Source of the DNA: Candidatus Zixiibacteriota bacterium
Lineage (GTDB): Bacteria > Zixibacteria > MSB-5A5 > GN15 > FEB-12
DNA: 5,925 bases
Reading direction: 5' to 3'
Assembly: GCA_018816665.1 (NCBI GenBank)
Contig: JAHIVM010000448.1
Coordinates: 1-5,925 of the forward strand
Part shown: positions 1 to 5,023 of the stretch, in pieces
Numbering within the stretch: the stretch's first letter is position 1
Layout of the letters: every line of letters begins with the position of its first letter
The notes under the pieces: generated by a model
What the model was told of the DNA's origin: nothing
Database searches by the model: none
Seen by the model: the letters and a program-made list of their open reading frames with translations, nothing else
Made by a program: the position numbers and the translations under genes

Positions 1-929
1 AAAAACGCCCCGAGCAGGAATACCGTCGCAGGTTTCTCGCGCACCATGATACCGTCGACCGCCGCCACATACCCGAATTGTTCGTCGGTGATATAGTTGA
101 CCATGTCGTCGCTGTAGGCATCGGGACGGCCGGCGGCCTGATATCCAGCCTTAATCGTCTCGCGTCCGGCGGTCATCACCAGTGAGCGGGCCACCGGCAT
201 ACTTATCTTTGTATCATAGTCAGCCACCTGCTGCGCCACCCTGCCGAGAATGGTCAGGGCCGCCAGAGTCTGGACATCGTCCATATCATGAATGCCGGGA
301 ATAAACAGAATCGGACGGCCCATCTCGGTGGCACGGCCGATAGCGTCGTCAACCGCTTCCAGCCCGGCGATTTTACGCACAAAAAGCGTCCGTCGCTTGG
401 CCGTCTCAATGAAATAGATGACGGCGCCGCCGATAATCAGGGCGACAAAAAACAGGTTCAACAAGTCCAGGTGCACCCACTCGACCCCGGGACTGATCGC
501 GGCGGTGCTCACGGAGATCGTTGAATCGTTGATTGATTTAGTCACAATGTAATACACATACGACACGGTATGACTCAGATCGCGATCCTCGAAAGTCGAC
601 GCCCCGCGCGGCAGTTCCGCGATCAATACCGGTGCGGCGTCATCGGCGATACGATAAATGTCGTAGCCGGTGACCTTGCCCCTGACCAGTTGATCGTCAA
701 CCGACGGAACCCAGGAGAGAACCAGTTTCTCTCCGTTGTCGTATTTGAAATCTTCGGCAATGAACGAGGTTACGGATTCCACCCTGACCGGTACGGTGTC
801 CGGCCCGGCGGCGGAGCTATCCGAGGCATCCTGACCGACCGAAACCGAGGTCAGCATCACCACCAGAATGAGAGAAAACAGTACTGTCAGAGAAATGTGC
901 ATCCGGTGTGTGTGCTGAGACGTGATCAC
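1..929 (-). CDS. FN3 / DUF6754-like membrane protein, paralog E (partial, 3' end off the left edge)
   Basis: This is the last visible gene of the leftward operon; 309 complete codons are present and the frame stays open to the window edge. The proposed start is a GTG at 929-927 whose first base is the last base of the upstream TAG stop; an in-frame ATG nine codons later (902-900) is the alternative. Predicted order: signal peptide (residues 1-32, hydrophobic core about 14-30), an FN3-like beta domain (about 47-148, with a core LSW and the YDIYR strand typical of FN3), a TM helix (about 157-174), then a cytoplasmic domain opening with FVRKIAGLEAVDDAIGRATE. That domain closely matches the C-terminal half of the gene at 4479-3217 (about 81 of 128 residues identical by hand count), and I recognise it as DUF6754-like. 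The missing end should hold the rest of this domain and, by analogy, a C-terminal TM helix. Function is unknown; the paralogy is firm, the FN3 and DUF names are from memory of family patterns. Confidence 0.85.
   Translation of the reverse strand, partial: MITSQHTHRMHISLTVLFSLILVVMLTSVSVGQDASDSSAAGPDTVPVRVESVTSFIAEDFKYDNGEKLVLSWVPSVDDQLVRGKVTGYDIYRIADDAAPVLIAELPRGASTFEDRDLSHTVSYVYYIVTKSINDSTISVSTAAISPGVEWVHLDLLNLFFVALIIGGAVIYFIETAKRRTLFVRKIAGLEAVDDAIGRATEMGRPILFIPGIHDMDDVQTLAALTILGRVAQQVADYDTKISMPVARSLVMTAGRETIKAGYQAAGRPDAYSDDMVNYITDEQFGYVAAVDGIMVREKPATVFLLGAF
18..404. repeat. Diverged duplicate of 3526-3912 (paralogous gene halves)
   Basis: The plus-strand sequence here aligns without gaps to the region 3508 bases further right, including an 18-base exact match (114-131 and 3622-3639). 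It encodes the conserved DUF6754-like parts of the two paralogs. The divergence is spread out and mostly at third codon positions, which indicates an old in-operon duplication and not a recent repeat or mobile element. Confidence 0.7.
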
Positions 930-1552
930 TATCTAATCAACCCTAGCCAGTCGGTAAGAAGAAAATCTATGCGGCCGATCAGCAGGGACATACGACTCAT
1001 CACGGTGTAGCCGAATGAGGCTCCGAAGGTGATCATGATGAACCAGATGCCCAGTTTGGCCGTGGCGCCGAAGGCGCCTTTGTGTTCTTTGGAAAAGAAA
1101 AAATAGACAAGTCCGGAGAACGTACCGACAACAATGACGATACTGCCGACCGCCGCGTAGAGCGACGCGCCAAAGTCCGGACCAAAGAGCGGTTGAATGG
1201 TTGCCTGCACCTGGCGCATGAGGTTGGAGGCAAGGAAATTGATCAGGTACAACCCCGAGGTACAGCCCACAATAAAGGCCAGGGGCCAGCGCGAAATCCA
1301 GCCGATCTTCGGAATCAGGCGCAACAGCATCAGCACGCCGAGGAACACGCCCACCCACAGGAAAGGATCGGCCTCTTTGCCGAGCCAGAACTTGGAGTAG
1401 ATGCTATCCCAGAAGAGGGCGATAAACCAATAGCCGGCGGAGATGCCTACGAATATGGCCTCAGAAAGCTTGTACCAGGGATTGTCCTTGTAGAGAAACG
1501 AGACGATCCCCATGGTCAAAAAGGCTGCTATCCAGACTGCAAAGTGATCCAT
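929..1552 (-). CDS. Polytopic membrane protein of unknown function (subunit D)
   Basis: A 207-residue, strongly hydrophobic protein that I do not recognise. Six TM helices are visible at about residues 4-20, 31-48, 63-80, 89-107, 131-153 and 166-185, with a further amphipathic or re-entrant stretch at the C terminus (188-205). The basic loops YKDNPWYK (21-28), PKIGWISR (81-88) and SKEHKGAFGATAK (154-166) fall on one side, which the positive-inside rule makes cytoplasmic, so the N terminus is probably outside. The ATG at 1552-1550 lies 4 bases after the upstream stop with only a weak purine-rich stretch before it, suggesting coupled translation. Its TAG stop shares a base with the GTG start of the next gene. 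There are no obvious catalytic motifs or metal-binding clusters; the only cysteine is residue 97. The tight placement between a membrane protein with an outer domain and a DUF6754-like protein suggests a structural or channel subunit of the same complex, which is inference. Confidence 0.88.
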   Translation of the reverse strand: MDHFAVWIAAFLTMGIVSFLYKDNPWYKLSEAIFVGISAGYWFIALFWDSIYSKFWLGKEADPFLWVGVFLGVLMLLRLIPKIGWISRWPLAFIVGCTSGLYLINFLASNLMRQVQATIQPLFGPDFGASLYAAVGSIVIVVGTFSGLVYFFFSKEHKGAFGATAKLGIWFIMITFGASFGYTVMSRMSLLIGRIDFLLTDWLGLIR

Positions 1553-1556
1553 CAGA

Positions 1557-2561
1557 CTACTGATTCTTTTTCCGGTCGCCGAGGAAGAAGGCGACGTTAC
1601 CGATTAGTATGAAGGCAATGACGATGACATGAGCAAATGACTGCGACAACATAAACCGCGTGCCCTTGCCCAGCAGTCCTACCGTTCGTTCAAATTCCGC
1701 GGCCCCGTTCATTCCCCCCAGCAGACCGTTGAGCTGGCCCGCGTTCAGGAACGGATAAATCATCGGGGCCTGCACGGCCGTGTTACCGGCTCCCATCTTC
1801 AGACCGTAACGATCCACCGCTACCTGAACCCATTCCTGGGTGCCGGGATACCCGGCCGAGAGATTGAACGAGAAATCTATGTTCGAAAAGTTGCGAATGT
1901 TCTTCAACAGGGGCAGTTCCTCGTAGGGGTGCCCTGAGTAGTCGGTCGGAAACATTGACTTAAAATCCGAGCCCATGCGCTGAATGACGAATTCATTGCC
2001 GACCTGAAAACCCATATTCACGTAGTCGACCCCGTATTCCAGGTTTTTGGCGACTATTTCCGGATCGGCCAGGGCCACTTCCAAAGCCATGTTCGCCTGC
2101 TGCGGCCCCTGCGGCCAGAGTCCCATGATGATCAACTTGAGGTCATGCCGCATGGCGTATTGCAGAAACGCCTGAGCCATCGGCTGCAATTCCGGAGCTG
2201 ACGGCGGATCGTAATCAAACGACACCAGGACTTTTGACCCCGGCGGCAGCTCGGCTACAGCCTCGTACAATTGCTGAACCTCGGGCGAAATCGGCATCTT
2301 CTGCGAAATCGACATAAAAAACGGCAGGGACACGCCGACCGCGACAAACACAAACACGGTGCGCCGGTCCACGAGCTTGCCCTGGATGGTGCGATACAGG
2401 ATGTACAACAGGGCCAGGGTAATTATCGCAATGACGATGTAGGACACGGTGGGCGAGAAGGAAAAGCCCGTCATCCAGCCCTGGACCTTACCCAGGTACA
2501 GAATAACTGAGACGACAGCGATTACCGCAACTGTCAGCAGTTCTTTCATCCGGGTACTCAT
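1557..2561 (-). CDS. Four-TM protein with large extracytoplasmic alpha/beta domain, unknown function (subunit C)
   Basis: A 334-residue protein I cannot assign to a named family. TM helices lie at about 7-24, 38-57, 67-84 and 306-327. Charged loops fit a consistent topology: N terminus inside, the basic loop RTIQGKLVDRR (57-67) inside, residues about 85-305 outside, and the tail GDRKKNQ inside. The outer domain looks alpha/beta, with predicted strands at VLVSFDY (111-117) and LKLIIMGL (141-148) separated by a helix (about 124-138), then YGVDYVNMGF (176-185). This resembles a Rossmann-like or flavodoxin-like layout, but no nucleotide-binding signature is evident. Glycine-rich and amide-rich stretches (258-288) follow. 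The ATG at 2561 is 2 bases past the previous stop and has a good ribosome site (GGGGAG, 9-base spacing); a second ATG at codon 5 is possible. As the only member with a big globular outer domain and several TM anchors, it is a candidate for the sensing or substrate-facing part of the presumed complex. Confidence 0.9.
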   Translation of the reverse strand: MSTRMKELLTVAVIAVVSVILYLGKVQGWMTGFSFSPTVSYIVIAIITLALLYILYRTIQGKLVDRRTVFVFVAVGVSLPFFMSISQKMPISPEVQQLYEAVAELPPGSKVLVSFDYDPPSAPELQPMAQAFLQYAMRHDLKLIIMGLWPQGPQQANMALEVALADPEIVAKNLEYGVDYVNMGFQVGNEFVIQRMGSDFKSMFPTDYSGHPYEELPLLKNIRNFSNIDFSFNLSAGYPGTQEWVQVAVDRYGLKMGAGNTAVQAPMIYPFLNAGQLNGLLGGMNGAAEFERTVGLLGKGTRFMLSQSFAHVIVIAFILIGNVAFFLGDRKKNQ

Positions 2562-2563
2562 AC

Positions 2564-3211
2564 TTACTCGCTCCCCAGATGTGAACGTTCAATGCCCAGG
2601 ATGATTCTCAGCGATGTAGACACAAGTCCCAGCGCTATGCCGATCATGATGGCCCTCTGCCCCGCCGTCTGCGGGAAGTTCATAATCCAGGTGGCCAGTT
2701 GGGGCAGTCGGTACCCTTCGGGAAGGAACGATGTCAACCAGTCACCAATGGGAACACGTCCCAGCATCACAAAAAAGGCCGCTCCCAGAAGCAGGCTGGC
2801 CTCCAGGTTGCGGGCGCGAAAGGCTCGATACGATGCCGAGGCGACAAAAAACGCGAGAATGGCAAACATGGTGGCCGACAACGGAGTGTACACATGATCG
2901 TACAGCCAGGAAAACACAGTTCCCGGTTCACGATACGCCTCGCCACCGGCGAAACCAACCGTCACCATCAGGCCGAAGGAAAGAATGATCACCAGCGCGT
3001 AAAACCAGTCGGATTTGCGGTTAATGATCTTCATGAACGATATTTTCAGCAGATTGAGGGCTCCCAGCCAGATGGCAAAAGCCGCCACAATGGAGAACCA
3101 GTCGGAAAACCACCCGTTCATCCGGTTGAACGGATAATGGGGAATGAAGTATTGGAGAACAAAAACGACTCCAACAATCAAAGTGATGAAAAGTGGTACT
3201 TCTCTCCGCAT
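2564..3211 (-). CDS. Six-TM membrane protein of unknown function (subunit B)
   Basis: A 215-residue polytopic protein that I do not recognise. TM helices are visible at about 7-24, 38-57, 69-88, 108-126, 138-152 and 186-205. Basic segments MRRE (1-4), KIINRKSD (61-68) and YRAFRARNLE (128-137) and the C-terminal tail ERSHLGSE all fall on the same side, giving six helices with both ends in the cytoplasm. Outer loops are rich in aromatics and prolines (FIPHYPFNRMNGWFSDW, 22-38; the 153-182 loop). It starts at the ATG 3211-3209, 5 bases after the stop of the upstream DUF6754-like gene. No clear Shine-Dalgarno sequence precedes it, so translation may depend on coupling. Its TAA stop is 2 bases from the next start. 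It is similar in size and layout to the membrane protein at 929-1552, but I see no convincing sequence alignment between them. A scaffold or channel role in the complex is inference only. Confidence 0.88.
   Translation of the reverse strand: MRREVPLFITLIVGVVFVLQYFIPHYPFNRMNGWFSDWFSIVAAFAIWLGALNLLKISFMKIINRKSDWFYALVIILSFGLMVTVGFAGGEAYREPGTVFSWLYDHVYTPLSATMFAILAFFVASASYRAFRARNLEASLLLGAAFFVMLGRVPIGDWLTSFLPEGYRLPQLATWIMNFPQTAGQRAIMIGIALGLVSTSLRIILGIERSHLGSE
2571..2576 (-). promoter_or_regulatory. Ribosome binding site of the four-TM gene (subunit C)
   Basis: On the minus strand GGGGAG sits 9 bases before the ATG at 2561, inside the last codons of the preceding gene. It is the strongest Shine-Dalgarno sequence in the operon and fixes this start. 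The other internal genes lack a clear one. Confidence 0.65.
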
Positions 3212-3216
3212 AACTG

Positions 3217-4479
3217 CTAATCAATCACGCTGAACAGGCGCGAAAAATCCCAAATTCCAAAGGTTTCCAACAGGGTGCCAATAATGATGGCAACAAGAAT
3301 GAGTGCCTTGCCCATATCCTGCCCCTTGAGAGAACCAAGCAGTTTCGGTTCGCGAGACAGATAGGCAGAAGCCGCAAACAGCTCCTCGCCGATAAGGGTA
3401 TAGTCGCACGAGGCGACAAAAAACGGCAGCTGCGACGGCATCGCGGTCCCGGCGATCTGGATCGCCCCGGAGGCGTTACCGGTTTCAGCCAGAATCAGCG
3501 ACTCGGCATAAAACGCCCCCATGTAGAATATGGTGGCGGGTTTTTCTCTCACGACCATACCGTCGATAGCGGCGGCATAGCCAAACTGGTCATCGGTCAG
3601 ATAATGAACCTGATCCTCGTGGTAGGCATCGGGACGGCCCGCTTTCGAATACGCTTCCTTCACCACCTCGCGGGCGGTTACCAGCACCAGCGAACGCGAC
3701 ACCGGAACCTGCAACCAGGTTTCATACTGGGCCGCCATTTCGGCCACGCGCCCAAGGATGGTTACGCCCGCAATGGTCTGGACATTGTCCATATCCTGGG
3801 TGCCGGGAACATAAAAAATCTTCCGTCCCATCTCCGTGGCACGACCGACCGCTTCATCAACCGCTTCCAGGCCGGCTATTTTGCGTATGAACAGTTTTTT
3901 GCCGGATTTGGCCTGCTGAATCATGAGAAGAATGAATGTCGTAAGCAGGATACAGGCCACGAAGGTGTTGATGCGCTGAAAATTGAACCACTGAGCCGAC
4001 GAACTCACGGGTCCGGCCGTGGGCAACCCCACCAGCATGTCCGGTGTCAGCCCGGCCTTGGCCGACTTGGTATCCAGAGCCACCACACAATAGTAATAGG
4101 AAGAGTCATCGCTGGCATTGCCGTCGAGCAACGAGAACGTTCCGGCCGTCACCTCACCGATCTTCTCGAAGGGTCCATCGGCCGCAACCGCGCGGTAGAT
4201 GAAGTACAGAGCGACTCGTCCCAGGGAATCATCCGTGCTGGGCCGCCACGAAATGCGAACAGTCCCGCCTTCATCGTTGGGATTATCGCGGACTTCTACG
4301 TCGGTTACGGGGAGTAATGAGACGGTTTTGAGGGAATCAGTAACAACACTGGTATCGACCGGCGACGACTCCTGTGCCGTAGCGACAGGAACGCCCGCCA
4401 GGATCAGGCCGAGGGCTGTCAGTAGAACAGCAGAAAGGGCACAACGCCCAGGGGTATACTTCCGGTTGCCTTTGCTCAA
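3217..4479 (-). CDS. Signal peptide / FN3 / TM / DUF6754-like protein, paralog A (first gene of operon)
   Basis: A complete 420-residue protein. Order: basic n-region (K3, R6, K7, R12) and hydrophobic signal peptide (13-36, likely cleavage near ATA/QES); a short acidic/Ser-Thr linker; an FN3-like domain (about 54-152, with VRISW, YFIYR and the YYYCVVAL strand); a TM helix (171-188); a basic KSGKKLFIRK stretch that stays inside; the DUF6754-like domain (about 197-385), including conserved-looking GRPDAY (281-286), QFGYAAAIDG (298-307) and VREKPAT (310-316); and a C-terminal TM helix (390-407). FN3 is thus outside, the DUF6754-like part in the cytoplasm. The start is a TTG at 4479-4477, the first usable start after an in-frame TGA at 4563-4561; it is supported by the signal-peptide n-region and by GGGA 7 bases upstream. 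It is the first operon gene, about 160 bases below a predicted promoter. The gene beginning at 929 is its paralog. The biochemical role is unknown. Confidence 0.9.
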   Translation of the reverse strand: MSKGNRKYTPGRCALSAVLLTALGLILAGVPVATAQESSPVDTSVVTDSLKTVSLLPVTDVEVRDNPNDEGGTVRISWRPSTDDSLGRVALYFIYRAVAADGPFEKIGEVTAGTFSLLDGNASDDSSYYYCVVALDTKSAKAGLTPDMLVGLPTAGPVSSSAQWFNFQRINTFVACILLTTFILLMIQQAKSGKKLFIRKIAGLEAVDEAVGRATEMGRKIFYVPGTQDMDNVQTIAGVTILGRVAEMAAQYETWLQVPVSRSLVLVTAREVVKEAYSKAGRPDAYHEDQVHYLTDDQFGYAAAIDGMVVREKPATIFYMGAFYAESLILAETGNASGAIQIAGTAMPSQLPFFVASCDYTLIGEELFAASAYLSREPKLLGSLKGQDMGKALILVAIIIGTLLETFGIWDFSRLFSVID

Positions 4480-4486
4480 ACTCCAG

Positions 4487-4490
4487 TCCC
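4487..4490 (-). promoter_or_regulatory. Ribosome binding site supporting the TTG start of the first operon gene
   Basis: GGGA on the minus strand lies 7 bases upstream of the TTG at 4479. A second GGAG is too close (1 base) to serve. Together with the basic signal-peptide start it favours TTG initiation, since there is no ATG or GTG in this frame between the TGA at 4563-4561 and the TTG. Confidence 0.4.
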
Positions 4491-4645
4491 AACTTCTCTT
4501 TGGTGTAGTGCCGGGGCGGATTGGTTCCGCTATTACAATGACGAACCACCATCTCCCACGTCAAATGGAAAATGACACGGGTCCAATTATCCGGGCTCGT
4601 ACGGACTGTAGGTGCACACCACCAGATATCTCAAACCGAGCGGTC

Positions 4646-4674
4646 AATCTACCCGACCCGGTCGGGCAAGTCAA
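4646..4674 (-). promoter_or_regulatory. Predicted sigma70-like promoter of the leftward membrane operon
   Basis: On the minus strand TTGACT (4674-4669, 5 of 6 to TTGACA) is followed after exactly 17 bases by TAGATT (4651-4646, 4 of 6 to TATAAT). Transcription would start near 4639 and leave a leader of about 160 bases before the TTG start at 4479. Other hexamers nearby, such as GATAAT further downstream, lack a matching -35. Sequence-only prediction; the sigma factor preference of this organism is unknown. Confidence 0.5.
4652..4666. promoter_or_regulatory. Perfect 15-base dyad (CCCGACC-c-GGTCGGG) in promoter spacer, possible operator
   Basis: Seven-base arms CCCGACC and GGTCGGG are exact reverse complements around one central base. 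The dyad occupies 15 of the 17 spacer bases between the -35 and -10 of the leftward promoter, where a bound dimer would block RNA polymerase. It is not followed by a T-run on either strand, so it is not a terminator. Which protein might bind it is unknown, and GC-rich DNA yields such palindromes by chance at some rate. Confidence 0.4.
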
Positions 4675-4805
4675 GAGAAAAAAGTGTCGCGCTCCCGTAT
4701 CTTACCGCCAAACAACAAGATAAGGAAATGCGAATAAATTCAGCCCCCCGCCGGCGAATATCTGGCGACCGCAGGAAACCTACTCGTACCCGCGACATTC
4801 CGGGT

Positions 4806-4824
4806 CGCGATTACTGTGATCGCG
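4806..4824. promoter_or_regulatory. 19-base near-palindrome, possible regulator site
   Basis: The sequence CGCGATTAC-T-GTGATCGCG has nine-base arms around a central T with a single mismatched position. It lies about 60 bases upstream of the -35 of the rightward promoter (centre near -105 from the expected start), and about 130 bases upstream of the leftward -35. Such placement would suit an activator or a distal operator. No T-run follows, so it is not a terminator. I cannot name a cognate regulator. Confidence 0.3.
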
Positions 4825-4884
4825 CACTGGGCAGGCGTGTCTGTCCGGGCTCTCCGGTCACGCAATACGAGGGAAAAATGACTC

Positions 4885-4913
4885 TTTACATCACTTTGGC
4901 ATTGTATTATACT
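4885..4913 (+). promoter_or_regulatory. Predicted sigma70-like promoter of the GlmL-like gene
   Basis: TTTACA (4885-4890, 5 of 6 to TTGACA) and TATACT (4908-4913, 5 of 6 to TATAAT) are separated by the optimal 17 bases, in a locally AT-rich patch within GC-rich surroundings. An overlapping TATTAT (4905-4910) would have only 14-base spacing and is less likely. The start of transcription would be near 4920, giving a leader of about 104 bases before the ATG at 5024. Confidence 0.65.
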
Positions 4914-4922
4914 GGTCGACCA

Positions 4923-4974
4923 TGCCGCACAGATGGTTGCGGGGGCGACAGTTGGCCCTTAGTTTACTGCGGCA
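4923..4974 (+). promoter_or_regulatory. Leader inverted repeat upstream of the GlmL-like gene
   Basis: TGCCGCA (4923-4929) and TGCGGCA (4968-4974) are perfect seven-base complements that would close a 38-base loop at the very start of the predicted transcript. Inside the loop GGGC (4943-4946) can pair with GCCC (4955-4958). It could stabilise the mRNA 5' end or act as a regulatory fold. It lacks a recognisable riboswitch core and there is no T-run after it. Confidence 0.35.
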
Positions 4975-5014
4975 CAATAAGTTGGAAGACCAAAGAGAAT
5001 CTTGTTCTACGAGC

Positions 5015-5018
5015 GGGA
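5015..5018 (+). promoter_or_regulatory. Ribosome binding site of the GlmL-like gene
   Basis: GGGA with a run of A residues, 5 bases ahead of the ATG at 5024. It is a modest Shine-Dalgarno match, and it supports this ATG over the in-frame TTG at 4982, which has no comparable motif. Confidence 0.5.
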
Positions 5019-5023
5019 AAAAA

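Larger units (their letters stand above)
4480..5023. other. Divergent intergenic regulatory region (544 bases)
   Basis: This stretch separates the leftward membrane operon from the rightward GlmL-like gene. Reading frames across it have no convincing product and no ribosome site, so I regard it as non-coding. It holds one predicted promoter per direction, a 15-base dyad inside the leftward promoter, a 19-base near-palindrome at 4806-4824, and a leader hairpin before the GlmL-like gene. The central part (about 4680-4880) shows GC-rich short palindromes such as CGCCGGCG (4749-4756) but no tRNA, riboswitch or repeat array that I can identify. Neither direction shows a terminator, as expected for divergent starts. 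Confidence 0.75.

Noticed and set aside
570..1612. Rightward open frames opposite the left-edge DUF6754-like gene and the polytopic gene
   Set aside because: The opposite strand encodes coherent membrane proteins with a signal peptide, TM helices and paralogy; these frames show no domain pattern.
114..3639. Insertion sequence or recent duplication suggested by the 18-base match between 114-131 and 3622-3639
   Set aside because: The match lies within homologous codons of the two paralogous genes with divergence on both sides; there are no terminal inverted repeats, target duplications or transposase gene.
3604..4317. Rightward open frame of 237 codons opposite the first operon gene
   Set aside because: The reverse strand carries a complete protein whose sequence is conserved in a paralog; the forward frame is its antisense shadow.
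4337..4564. Leftward ATG-initiated frame of 75 codons overlapping the TTG start of the first operon gene
   Set aside because: It has an ATG, but its product has no recognisable features and it overlaps the signal peptide and N-terminal region of the conserved gene in another frame. A short leader peptide is not excluded.
4652..4666. Rho-independent terminator at the GC-rich hairpin
   Set aside because: No run of T follows on either strand, and it lies upstream of both divergent genes, within a promoter.
4652..4666. MerR-type operator
   Set aside because: MerR-family sites normally sit in stretched 19-20 base spacers; this spacer is a standard 17 bases, so a simple repressor site fits better.
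4914..5023. Cobalamin riboswitch ahead of the GlmL-like gene
   Set aside because: Considered because the family works with B12 enzymes, but the leader is only about 104 bases and I find no B12-box-like motif or the expected multi-stem layout.
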